From positions 28,324 to 92,323 of the forward strand of contig JADLHU010000013.1 of the NCBI GenBank assembly GCA_020848655.1: a stretch of 64,000 nucleotides of DNA, written 5' to 3'. The translations under genes were made by a program, and so were the position numbers. This document shows positions 25,949-34,282 of the stretch, piece by piece. The stretch comes from Novosphingobium sp. (GTDB lineage Bacteria > Pseudomonadota > Alphaproteobacteria > Sphingomonadales > Sphingomonadaceae). How positions within the stretch are numbered: position 1 is the first letter of the stretch; each line of letters opens with the position of its first letter. The notes under the pieces were generated by a model. That model did not search any database and had not been told where the DNA came from. It worked only from the letters and a program-made list of their open reading frames with translations.

Positions 25949-26527
25949 TCACATCCACTTGGGCACGGTGATCGTCTCATAGGCGGCCAGCGCGTCGATC
26001 AGCGTGAAGGGATCGGGCGAGACCTGGATGCTGTCGCGGTGCGCGGGCGGCAGGAAACGCCGCGCGATCATGCTGTCGATGAACGCCATGAACGGATCGT
26101 AATAGCCGGCCACGTTGAGCAGGCCCACCGGCTTGTCGATCTCGCCAAGCTGGTTGAGCGTCCAGGCTTCCATGAATTCCTCCACCGTGCCCAGCCCGCC
26201 GGGCAGCGCGATGCAGGCATCGGCCAGCCCCAGCATCCGTTCCTTGCGCGCGCGCATGCTCGGCGCGATCTCGTGGATCGTCAGGCCGGCGTGAAGATGG
26301 CCCTTGCCGTGGAGCCGCTCGGTGATCACGCCATGCGCGGTGCCGCCCGATTCGAGCACCGCATCGGCCAGCACGCCCATCAGCCCCTTGTGCGTTCCGC
26401 CGTAAACCAGCGTTATGCCGCGCGCGCCCAGCGCCCGGCCCAGCGCCGCCGCCGCCGCGACATAGCTTTCGCCTTCGCCGGTGTTGGAGCCGCAGAAGAC
26501 GGCCACTGCATTGATATTCCGAGCCAT
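25949..26527 (-). CDS. LOG-family (TIGR00730) Rossmann-fold protein
   Basis: 192 residues. The LOG motif PGGLGTVEE (residues 109-117), GGTHKGLMG near 43-51 and RARKERML near 92-99 identify the lysine-decarboxylase-like LOG family, which releases free bases from nucleoside 5'-monophosphates (cytokinin riboside 5'-monophosphate phosphoribohydrolase in the studied members). In bacteria many are AMP/GMP nucleosidases or of unknown role. The ATG at 26527 has AAAGGAAG just upstream. It stands alone on the minus strand, divergent from the Rieske oxygenase gene, and is probably not part of the catabolic pathway. Confidence 0.88.
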   Translation of the reverse strand: MARNINAVAVFCGSNTGEGESYVAAAAALGRALGARGITLVYGGTHKGLMGVLADAVLESGGTAHGVITERLHGKGHLHAGLTIHEIAPSMRARKERMLGLADACIALPGGLGTVEEFMEAWTLNQLGEIDKPVGLLNVAGYYDPFMAFIDSMIARRFLPPAHRDSIQVSPDPFTLIDALAAYETITVPKWM

Positions 26528-26710
26528 TGTCTTCCTTTCGTCATCCGGCGCGGGTAGTGCGCCGTTGGTGTCGATACGCCTGCAAGCGCCTGTGGGCTGC
26601 GTGCAGCACAGCGCATATTCGGCAACGCCCTCCCACGTAGTCAGCAACACGGTAACGCACCAGCCCGCGTTACCTTGGTTCAGGCAAGAGCAGCAATAAA
26701 TCGGACATTA

Positions 26711-26725
26711 GTTCGATAATCGAAC
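26711..26725. promoter_or_regulatory. 15-bp perfect palindrome, PcaR/IclR-type operator candidate
   Basis: GTTCGAT-A-ATCGAAC lies 22 bases upstream of the Rieske oxygenase start in the AT-rich part of the spacer. It closely resembles the PcaR-type IclR operator I recall from Pseudomonas (GTTCGATAATCGCAC). The IclR gene at 10886 is the natural candidate protein. Position close to the start would suit repression or a site overlapping the promoter. Confidence 0.6.
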
Positions 26726-26746
26726 AATAGTGGGGCTGGCCTAGAC

Positions 26747-28078
26747 ATGATGCGTGCGGAACAGAACAGGTTGATTACGCAAACGGGCGCAGAAACGCCG
26801 TGCGGAACCCTGTTGAGGCGCTATTGGCAGCCGGTGGCGCTGGTCGAGGAGCTTGACGATCGCCGCCCGCTGCGCCCGGTCCGGGTCATGGGCCAGGACA
26901 TGGTGCTGTTCCGCGACGAAGAAGGCCGTTATGGCCTGCTCGATCGCGATTGCCCGCATCGCAACGCCGATCTCGCGTTCGGTCGCCTGGAAGATGGCGG
27001 CGTGCGCTGCCTGTTCCACGGATGGCTTTTCGATGTCGATGGCCAGTGCATCGATACCCCTGCCGAGCCCGAAGGCAGCCGGTTGTGCGAGCGCGTCCGC
27101 CAGCGCTCCTATCCGCTCGAAGAGCATAGCGGTATCCTGTTCGCCTGGCTGGGCGAGGGCGAGCCGCCCGCCTTCCCGGCGCTCGATTGCTTTGCCGCGC
27201 CCGACAGCCACGTCTTCGCGTTCAAGGGGCTGATCGATTGCAACTGGCTGCAGGCGCTGGAAGTCGGCATCGATCCGGCCCACGCCAGCTTCCTGCACCG
27301 CTTCTTCGAGGATGATCGCCCGGACGAGAACTACGGCCGCCAGTTCCGCGCCGAATCCACCGGCAGCGACATTCCGATGACGCAAGTGCTGCGCGCCTAT
27401 CCGCGCCCGCAGATCGAGGTGGAAAGCTCCGAGATCGGCCTGCGGCTGACCGCGCTGCGCCAGCTCGACGCGGAGCGGATGCACGTTCGGATCACCAACC
27501 TGCTGTTCCCGCAGGCGTTCATCATCCCGATGTCGCCCACCATGACGATCACCCAGTGGCATGTGCCGGTGGATGACGGGCAGTGCTACTGGTATGCGAT
27601 CTTCACCAGCTTCGCCGAGCCGGTGGACAAGACGCTGATGCGCGAACAGCGGCTCCAGCTTTACACGCTGCCCGATTACCGGCCGCGCGTGGGCCGCCAT
27701 AACGACTACGGCTACAGCTTCGACGACCAGATGGAGCGCACCTATACGGGCATGGGCGAGGACATCAACGTCCACGACCAGTGGGCGATCGAAAGCCAGG
27801 GCAAGATCCAGGATCGCACGCGCGAACACCTGGGGACGACCGACAAGGGCATCGTCGCCTATCGCAAGCTGCTGCTGTCCGAAATCCGCAAGGCCGAGGC
27901 CGGCGAGCCGGTGTTCCTGTCGTGCGATGCGGCGCAGGCCGCCGCGATCACCGGCCCCGCCACGATCGATGGCATCGCCCCCGTCGGCGAATGGGAAGCG
28001 TTCTGGCAGCAGGCCGATGCCAGCCGCCGCGCCAGCGCGCCGTGGCGCGATCCGGCCGAGGCCGAGACCGCCGCATGA
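26747..28078 (+). CDS. Rieske non-heme iron oxygenase alpha subunit, phthalate 4,5-dioxygenase-like
   Basis: 443 residues. Rieske [2Fe-2S] ligands C69, H71, C88 and H91 (CPHR ... CLFHGW); mononuclear iron ligands in D176-P-A-H179-x4-H184. The N-terminal RYWQPVALVEELDDRRP and overall layout belong to the phthalate dioxygenase/O-demethylase group (Pht3, LigX-like), which attack aromatic acids, O-methyl or N-methyl groups. It needs a separate reductase; none is encoded in the window. It overlaps the following ligase gene by four bases (ATGA), a strong hint that both act on the same compound. Start could be 26747 or the next ATG. Confidence 0.88.
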   Translation: MMRAEQNRLITQTGAETPCGTLLRRYWQPVALVEELDDRRPLRPVRVMGQDMVLFRDEEGRYGLLDRDCPHRNADLAFGRLEDGGVRCLFHGWLFDVDGQCIDTPAEPEGSRLCERVRQRSYPLEEHSGILFAWLGEGEPPAFPALDCFAAPDSHVFAFKGLIDCNWLQALEVGIDPAHASFLHRFFEDDRPDENYGRQFRAESTGSDIPMTQVLRAYPRPQIEVESSEIGLRLTALRQLDAERMHVRITNLLFPQAFIIPMSPTMTITQWHVPVDDGQCYWYAIFTSFAEPVDKTLMREQRLQLYTLPDYRPRVGRHNDYGYSFDDQMERTYTGMGEDINVHDQWAIESQGKIQDRTREHLGTTDKGIVAYRKLLLSEIRKAEAGEPVFLSCDAAQAAAITGPATIDGIAPVGEWEAFWQQADASRRASAPWRDPAEAETAA

Positions 28079-29514
28079 GCTTTATCGAGCGCCATGGCCT
28101 GTGGACGGACGCGCAGCGCGAAGCCGCGCGCGAACTGACCGCGCGCGCCGCCTCGGGCGGGCTGGACATGGTGCGCGTTTCCTTTCCCGATGTGCATGGC
28201 GTGCTGCGCGGCAAGTCGCTGACCGCCGATGGCATGGCCTCGATCCTGGGTGACGGCGTTTCGATCACGTCGACGCTGCTGTTCAAGGATACCTCGCACA
28301 AGACCGTGGTGCCGATCTTCTCTGCCGGCGCGGGGCTTGGCATCCGCGAGGTGCAGGGCGGCGGCGACATCGTGATGGTGCCCGATCCGCTGACGTTCCG
28401 CATGTTGCCCTGGCTCGCCAGCACGGGCTGGCTGCTGTGCGATCTGTATTTTTCCGATGGCCGGCCGGTGCCGTTCGCCACGCGCCAGCTCTATCGCGAT
28501 CAGCTTGCCCGCCTGGCGCACAAGGGTTTCGCGCTGAAAGCCGGGCTTGAGGTGGAATTTCACATCACCCGCCTGCTCGATCCGCGCCTGCAACCGGGCG
28601 ATGCCGGCCAGCCCGGCCGCCCGCCCGAAGTCGAACTGACGCACCAGGGCTACAACTACCTGACCGAGCAGCGGCTGGACCAGATCGAGCCGATCACCGA
28701 AATCCTGCGCCAGAACGCCGTGGCGCTGGGCCTGCCGCTGACGTCGATCGAGGTGGAATTCGGGCCGAGCCAGGTGGAGTTCGTGTTCCGGCCCGGAACC
28801 GGGCTGCAGCCGGCCGATGACATGATGCTGTTTCGCAGCATGGTGAAACAGGTCTGCCGTCGCCATGGCTATCACGCCAGCTTCATGGCGCGCCCCGCCT
28901 TTCCGCAGGCGATGGCGAGCGGATGGCACCTGCACCAGTCCCTGATCGCGGCGGATGCCAGCAATGCCTTCGCCGGGGGCGCGCAATCCGCCGCCCAGCC
29001 GCTGTCCTCCACGGGCATGCACTGGCTGGCGGGCCTGCTGGCCGGGGCCTGCGAGGCGGCGCCGTTCAGCACGCCGACGATCAACGGCTACAAGCGCTAC
29101 CGGCCCAATTCGCTGGCGCCCGACCGGGTGGCATGGGGCATGGAAAATCGCGGCGCCATGCTGCGCGTGATCACCGGCGTGAACGCGGCGGCGGCGCGGA
29201 TCGAGAACCGCGTCGGCGAGCCGGCGGCCAATCCCTACCTTTACCTGGCCTCGCAAGTGGCCACCGGCCTGCATGGCCTGGAGGCCGCGCTGACGCCGCC
29301 GCCGCCGGTCGAGGACCCTTATGCCGCATCGTCGGAAAAGCTGCCGGCGACGCTGTCGGACGCGCTGGCCACGCTGCTTTCGGGCAGCGTGATGCGGCAG
29401 GCCTTCGGCGAAGATTTTCTGAGGTATTTCGCGATGATAAAATCAAGCGAGATAGAGCGATATAATAACTACATTACCGATTGGGAGATGTCTGAGTATT
29501 TCGACGTATTTTGA
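28075..29514 (+). CDS. Glutamine synthetase-family ligase, probable gamma-glutamylamide synthetase
   Basis: 479 residues. The N-terminal beta-grasp part (VRVSFPDVHGVLRGKSL) and catalytic GS domain (LKAGLEVEFHI, IEVEFGPSQVEFVF, SGWHLHQSL, NGYKRYRPNSLAP, ENRVGEPAANPYLYLA) are clear. The length and NGYKRY/RVGEP motifs fit GS-like enzymes of the PuuA, IpuC and AtdA1 type that join glutamate to an amine rather than to ammonia. In aniline degradation such a ligase works directly with a Rieske oxygenase; the same pairing here (ATGA overlap) suggests gamma-glutamylation of the oxygenase substrate. The last 100 bases are much more AT-rich than the rest, although their product (ERYNNYITDWE) is normal for the family C-terminus. 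Confidence 0.87.
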   Translation: MSFIERHGLWTDAQREAARELTARAASGGLDMVRVSFPDVHGVLRGKSLTADGMASILGDGVSITSTLLFKDTSHKTVVPIFSAGAGLGIREVQGGGDIVMVPDPLTFRMLPWLASTGWLLCDLYFSDGRPVPFATRQLYRDQLARLAHKGFALKAGLEVEFHITRLLDPRLQPGDAGQPGRPPEVELTHQGYNYLTEQRLDQIEPITEILRQNAVALGLPLTSIEVEFGPSQVEFVFRPGTGLQPADDMMLFRSMVKQVCRRHGYHASFMARPAFPQAMASGWHLHQSLIAADASNAFAGGAQSAAQPLSSTGMHWLAGLLAGACEAAPFSTPTINGYKRYRPNSLAPDRVAWGMENRGAMLRVITGVNAAAARIENRVGEPAANPYLYLASQVATGLHGLEAALTPPPPVEDPYAASSEKLPATLSDALATLLSGSVMRQAFGEDFLRYFAMIKSSEIERYNNYITDWEMSEYFDVF

Positions 29515-29546
29515 ATATAACAGACAACAACTCGGGGACATTTGAC

Positions 29547-31874
29547 ATGACCAAGATTAGCCGTGATATCGCGCATACCGTCCGGGGTCGCATCGGCCGC
29601 GCCACGCTGCTGCTTACCGCCAGCGCCAGCGCGATGCTGACCGCCGCCGCACCTGCATATGCCGAAGATGCCGAAACCGGCACGGGCGACATCGTCGTCA
29701 CGGCGCAGCGCCGCGAGGAAAGCATCCTGCGCGTGCCGATCTCGATCACCGGCTTTTCCACCGAGCAGCTCGACCAGCAGGGCATCAAGGACATCCGCGA
29801 CCTTTCGCGCCTGGCCCCCAGCCTGCAATTCACCCGCACCGCCGGCGTGAGCGGCAACAACGGCACCAACATCGCCATTCGTGGCATTTCGTCCGACGTG
29901 GGTTCGGCGACGACCGCGATCTACATCGACGATACGCCGATCCAGATCCGCTCTGTCGGCTATTTCAGCGGCAACCCTTATCCGCGCGTGTTCGACCTTC
30001 AGCGCATCGAAGTGCTGCGCGGTCCGCAGGGCACACTGTTCGGCGCGAGCGCGGAAGGCGGCGCGGTGCGCTTCATCACGCCCCAGCCCGATTTCGAGCG
30101 CAGCAGTGTTTATGCCAAGGGCGAAATTTCGGGCACCGACAACGGCGGCATCAGCTATGAAGGCGGCATCGCCGCCGGCGTGCCGCTCAGCGATACGCTC
30201 GCCGTGCGGATCAGCGGCTGGTATCGCCGCGATGCCGGCTACATTGATCGCGTCAATCCGCAGACCGGCGTGCTGCTGGCGTCCGACATCAACAGCCAGA
30301 AGACCTACGCCACCAAGATCGCGCTTTCCTGGAAGCCGATCGACGACCTGACGATAACTCCCGGCTTCTATCTGCAGCGCAACACCACGCGCGGACGCGA
30401 CCAGTACTGGGAAGGCTATGGCGATGCGTCCAGCGCCCATTACGTGACGGGCATCTTCAATCTCGAACCCGGCCGCGATCGGTTCTACATGCCGTCGCTC
30501 AAGGTCGAGGTCGGGGCCGGCAACATCGATATCATCTCGAACACGTCGTACTTCGTTCGCGATGAAAAGCACGTGCTCGACTATTCGACGTTCCTGGCAA
30601 CGCTGCGCACTGGCAACCCATTCGGTTCCTATGGGAACAAGGATGTAACCAACGCGGTCGCCACGCAGACCATGGGCCAGCGCGTCCTGACGCAGGAACT
30701 GCGCGTGCAGTCGTTCTCGCCAACCAGCCTGATCGACTGGGTTGGCGGCGTCTATTACACCCGCGCCATCCAGAAGTTCCAGAACCTGTCGGGATCGGGC
30801 CGTATCCCCGGCGTCATTTCCAGCGGCTTTCCGCAGTACCTGGGCCGCTACAACCTGTTCGATAATATCCGCGCCAAGGATGAACAGATCGCCGGTTTCG
30901 CCAATGTCGACGTCAAGCCGATGGATGGCCTGAAGATCACGCTGGGCGCGCGCGTCACCAATACCAAGTTCTCGTTCGATCAGGTTCGCGATGGGCCGAC
31001 CAACAGCGGCGTGCGCAGCTTCTTCTCGGCTGGGCAGGAACAGACCTCGTTCACGCCGAAGCTGGGCGTATCATACCAGATCGATCCATCGAACATGATC
31101 TATGCCTCGGCCTCCAAGGGCTTCCGTGCCGGCGGTGCGCAATCCCCCGTTGATCCCACGTTCTGCGGCGCCGACCTGGCCACGCTGGGGCTGACTTCCA
31201 GCCCGCGCGAATTCAGCTCCGACTCGCTGTGGAGCTACGAGGCGGGCACGAAGAACAAGCTGTTCGGCGGCGCGGTGGTGCTCGATGCCAACGTCTACAT
31301 GACCAAGTGGAAGAACATCCAGCAGTCGGTCCGCCTGCCGCGTTGCAGCTTCTCGTTCATCGCCAACCTTGGCAACGCGACCAGCAAGGGCACCGACATC
31401 TCGCTCTCGCTCAATCCGGTCAAGGGCCTGACCATCGGCGGTTCGGTGGGCTATAACGACACCACCTATGACAGCGATGTCGTGGGCGGCAACGGCCTGA
31501 TCCTGCGCAGCGAAGGCGCGCGCATCGGCGGTCCGAAGTGGACGGGCACCGCCTTCGGCCAGGTGGAAGCGCCGCTGGGCGATACGGTGGACGGTTATTT
31601 CCGCGGCGATTTCAGCTTCGCCAGTTCGGGCGGGTTCATCCGCTCGACCGACTTCGGCTACGATCCCGGCCTTCACGCTGCGCCGTCGTACAAGTTCGTC
31701 AGCCTGCGCGCGGGCGTGCGCTACGACAAGTTCGACGTCAGCCTGTTCGTCGACAACCTGACCAACAGCACGGTCCAGCTTTCCCGCTCGCATGATGCGG
31801 TTGGCGCGCCGCTGTACTACGCGGAAAGCTATCGTCCGCGTACCATCGGCATGACCGGTACGTTCCGTTACTGA
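29547..31874 (+). CDS. TonB-dependent outer-membrane receptor
   Basis: 775 residues. A signal peptide of about 38 residues ends in AAPAYA, followed by the TonB-box-like DIVVTAQRREES, the plug (IAIRGISSDVGS, RIEVLRGPQGTLFGASAEGGAV) and a barrel ending in ...GMTGTFRY with the aromatic C-terminal residue expected for outer-membrane assembly. It belongs to the large group of sphingomonad receptors that take up organic substrates rather than siderophores. ATG at 29547 has GGGGA eight bases before it. Placed 32 bases after the ligase gene, it most likely imports the compound degraded by this operon. Confidence 0.9.
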   Translation: MTKISRDIAHTVRGRIGRATLLLTASASAMLTAAAPAYAEDAETGTGDIVVTAQRREESILRVPISITGFSTEQLDQQGIKDIRDLSRLAPSLQFTRTAGVSGNNGTNIAIRGISSDVGSATTAIYIDDTPIQIRSVGYFSGNPYPRVFDLQRIEVLRGPQGTLFGASAEGGAVRFITPQPDFERSSVYAKGEISGTDNGGISYEGGIAAGVPLSDTLAVRISGWYRRDAGYIDRVNPQTGVLLASDINSQKTYATKIALSWKPIDDLTITPGFYLQRNTTRGRDQYWEGYGDASSAHYVTGIFNLEPGRDRFYMPSLKVEVGAGNIDIISNTSYFVRDEKHVLDYSTFLATLRTGNPFGSYGNKDVTNAVATQTMGQRVLTQELRVQSFSPTSLIDWVGGVYYTRAIQKFQNLSGSGRIPGVISSGFPQYLGRYNLFDNIRAKDEQIAGFANVDVKPMDGLKITLGARVTNTKFSFDQVRDGPTNSGVRSFFSAGQEQTSFTPKLGVSYQIDPSNMIYASASKGFRAGGAQSPVDPTFCGADLATLGLTSSPREFSSDSLWSYEAGTKNKLFGGAVVLDANVYMTKWKNIQQSVRLPRCSFSFIANLGNATSKGTDISLSLNPVKGLTIGGSVGYNDTTYDSDVVGGNGLILRSEGARIGGPKWTGTAFGQVEAPLGDTVDGYFRGDFSFASSGGFIRSTDFGYDPGLHAAPSYKFVSLRAGVRYDKFDVSLFVDNLTNSTVQLSRSHDAVGAPLYYAESYRPRTIGMTGTFRY

Positions 31875-31966
31875 CGCCATCGGGCGCCGGATAGGCTAAA
31901 GGGGGCGGGGCGGCGTATTCACGTCGCTCCGCCTTTCGTTTGGGTGATACCCAAAGCAGGACAGGA

Positions 31967-33436
31967 ATGATTTCGATGGTTCGCTGCAAGACCGTGCTGC
32001 CGCTGCTGGCATTGTTGCTGTTGCCCGCCCAGGCGCAGGCCGACGTTCCCGAGGACGACCGCACGTTCATCCTGGCGCGCGCCGACCAGTATCGGCCGCG
32101 ACTGGACGCGGCGGCGCTGGCGATCTGGAATTTCGCCGAGCCGGGCTTTCAGGAAGTGCGCAGCACCGCCCGGTTGCAGGAGGAACTGCGCCGCGCCGGC
32201 TTTACCGTGGAAGCGGGCGTGGCGGGAATGCCCACCGCCTTCATCGCGCGCTATCGCACCGGTCCGGGCCCGGTGATCGGGCTTCTGGCGGAATTCGATG
32301 CGCTGCCGGGGTTGAGCCAGCGCGTTTCGGCCGAGCGTGCGCCGGTGGCGGGCGGCGATTATGGCCATGGCTGCGGCCACAACCTGTTCGGCGCGGCATC
32401 GGCCGGCGCGGCCATCGCGGTCAAGCAGTGGATGGACGCGCGCGGCATCAAGGGCGAAATCCGCGTCTATGGCAGCCCGGCGGAAGAAGGCGGCTCGGGC
32501 AAGGTGTTCCTTGTGCGGGCGGGGCTGATGCAGGATGTCGATGCCATGCTGCACTGGCATCCTTCGGATCATGACAGCGCATCGCAGGGCCGCACGCTGG
32601 CCAGCATCAGCGGCCGTTTCCGCTTTACCGGAACCGCCGCCCATGCCGCCATGGCACCCGAGCAGGGGCGTTCGGCGCTGGACGGCGTCCAGGCGATGAA
32701 CCTGATGGTGGAAATGCTGCGCGAGCATGTACCGCAGGAAACGCGCATCCACTACATCATCAGCGATGGCGGCAGCGCGCCCAATGTCGTGCCCGAAAAG
32801 GCCGCGTCCTATTACTATGTGCGCAATCCCGACCAGGCCGAACTGCGCAGCATCTTCGCGCGCGTGATGGAAGCGGCAAAGGGCGCCGCGATGGGCACGG
32901 GCACCCGCGTCAGCTTCGAGCAGAGCGGCGGTTCGTTCGATATCCTGCCCAACGATACCTTGGGCCGCGTGCTCTATCGCAACCTTGCCGCGCTGCCCGC
33001 GCCCGTGCGCAGCGCCGGGGAGCAGGCCTTCATCGCGGCGATCGAAAAGACGCTGCCGGCGCCGCCCCGCGCCGAGGCGCAGGGCGCGCCCACGGTGGAG
33101 CCTTATATCTTGGGAACGCTCAATTCGGTGTCATCCGATGTCGGCGATGTCAGCTATGTCACGCCCACCGCCGGGCTGGGCACGCAGACCTGGCCGGAAG
33201 GCACGCCCGCGCATAGCTGGCAGGCGGTGGCCGCTTCGGGGCAGGCGCTGGGGCTGGACGGGGCAGACCGCGCGGCCCGCGCGCTCGCGCTCAGCATCGC
33301 CGATCTGTTCCGCACGCCGGCGCTGCTGGCCGAAGCGAAGGCCGAGCTTGCGCGGCGGCGCGGCGCGGATTTCCGATACGTGTCGTTGCTGGGCGATCAG
33401 CCGCCGGCGCTGGACTATCGCAAGAAGGACCGGTGA
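31967..33436 (+). CDS. Secreted M20-family metallopeptidase/amidohydrolase (AbgB-like)
   Basis: 489 residues with a signal peptide (KTVLPLLALLLLPAQAQA). GHGCGHNLFG, GSPAEEGGSGK and LHWHPSD are the metal and catalytic blocks of the M20D group, which includes p-aminobenzoyl-glutamate hydrolase AbgB, aminoacylases and carboxypeptidases. It should cut an amide bond in the periplasm, perhaps in an aryl-glutamate or N-acyl amino acid conjugate brought in by the TonB receptor encoded immediately upstream. ATG at 31967 follows AGGACAGGA. The 92-base gap to the receptor gene leaves room for a separate promoter, but same-operon expression is likely. Confidence 0.86.
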   Translation: MISMVRCKTVLPLLALLLLPAQAQADVPEDDRTFILARADQYRPRLDAAALAIWNFAEPGFQEVRSTARLQEELRRAGFTVEAGVAGMPTAFIARYRTGPGPVIGLLAEFDALPGLSQRVSAERAPVAGGDYGHGCGHNLFGAASAGAAIAVKQWMDARGIKGEIRVYGSPAEEGGSGKVFLVRAGLMQDVDAMLHWHPSDHDSASQGRTLASISGRFRFTGTAAHAAMAPEQGRSALDGVQAMNLMVEMLREHVPQETRIHYIISDGGSAPNVVPEKAASYYYVRNPDQAELRSIFARVMEAAKGAAMGTGTRVSFEQSGGSFDILPNDTLGRVLYRNLAALPAPVRSAGEQAFIAAIEKTLPAPPRAEAQGAPTVEPYILGTLNSVSSDVGDVSYVTPTAGLGTQTWPEGTPAHSWQAVAASGQALGLDGADRAARALALSIADLFRTPALLAEAKAELARRRGADFRYVSLLGDQPPALDYRKKDR

Positions 33437-33440
33437 AGGG

Positions 33441-33458
33441 GTGCCGGACATCCGGCAC
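33441..33458. terminator. Hairpin between convergent M20 peptidase and SDR genes
   Basis: GTGCCGGACATCCGGCAC can form a 7-bp GC-rich stem with an ACAT loop, 5 bases after the peptidase stop and 20 before the SDR stop. No T-run, so a bidirectional terminator is likely but not certain. Confidence 0.55.
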
Positions 33459-33478
33459 GCGCCTTCTCCCGCGATGGA

Positions 33479-34279
33479 TCAGACGATCACGCCGCCATCG
33501 ATGACCAGTTCCTGGCCGGTGATGTTGCGGCCGCCGGGGCCGGCCAGGAACAGGACCATGGCCACGATGTCCGCCGGCAGGTTGGTGCGCCCCAGCGCGA
33601 TGCCCATGGCGGCGACATAATCGTCGACCACGGTATCGGTGCTCTGGCCTGCGGCTTCGGCCTTGCTGGCCCACATCGCCTGCATGCGCGGAATGGCGAT
33701 CGGGCCGGGCGCGATGTAGTTCACGGTCACGCCGTCCGGCCCGGCTTCAAGCGCGGCGCTGCGGCTAAGCCCGCGCAGGCCCCACTTCGATGCGGAATAG
33801 CTGGATCGCCCGGCGCGGCCGCGCATGCCGTGATTGCCGCCGATATTGATCACGCGCCCGCTGCCGCGCGCCCGCATCACCGGCAGCAGCCGCGACAGGA
33901 TCAGGAACGGCGCGCGCAAGTTGGTGGCGATCACCGCATCGAAGGCATCGACGCCATAGCCGCCGATGTCGGGCGAGAGCGGGCCGGGAATGCCCGCCGC
34001 GTTGACCACCACATCGACCCGGCCGTTCGACCAGTCGAGAAACTTGTCCAGGCCCTTGTCGATGGCGTTTGCGTCCATCAGGTCGATGGTGAGCGGCAGC
34101 ACACCGCGCCCGGTGGCCTTGATGTCCTTCGCCACATCGTCAAGCAGCGCCTGCCGCCGCCCGACGATCGCCACGTCATAGCCTTCGCCGGCCAGCGCGC
34201 GCGCGATTTCCGCGCCCGTGCCGGCGCTGGCGCCCGTGACGAATGCAACGGGCGCCGCCGTGTCCGCAGGGGATGCCAT
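33479..34279 (-). CDS. SDR-family NAD(P)-dependent oxidoreductase, copy 3
   Basis: 266 residues. Cofactor loop TGASAGTG at about 15-22, NAAG near 95, and YSASK active site inside GGNHGMRGRAGRSSYSASKW. That block is almost the same as in copy 1 (14581) while its C-terminus GPGGRNITGQELVIDGG matches copy 2 (21571), so the three are clear paralogues. Probably acts on related hydroxy/keto intermediates. It is the last gene of the minus-strand operon beginning at 36837 and starts only three bases after the PhyH gene. Confidence 0.9.
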   Translation of the reverse strand: MASPADTAAPVAFVTGASAGTGAEIARALAGEGYDVAIVGRRQALLDDVAKDIKATGRGVLPLTIDLMDANAIDKGLDKFLDWSNGRVDVVVNAAGIPGPLSPDIGGYGVDAFDAVIATNLRAPFLILSRLLPVMRARGSGRVINIGGNHGMRGRAGRSSYSASKWGLRGLSRSAALEAGPDGVTVNYIAPGPIAIPRMQAMWASKAEAAGQSTDTVVDDYVAAMGIALGRTNLPADIVAMVLFLAGPGGRNITGQELVIDGGVIV

Positions 34280-34282
34280 CGT

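Noticed and set aside
29461..29466. TATAAT as a promoter of the TonB receptor
   Set aside because: No matching -35 element was seen at the right distance, and it lies in coding sequence; kept only as an observation.
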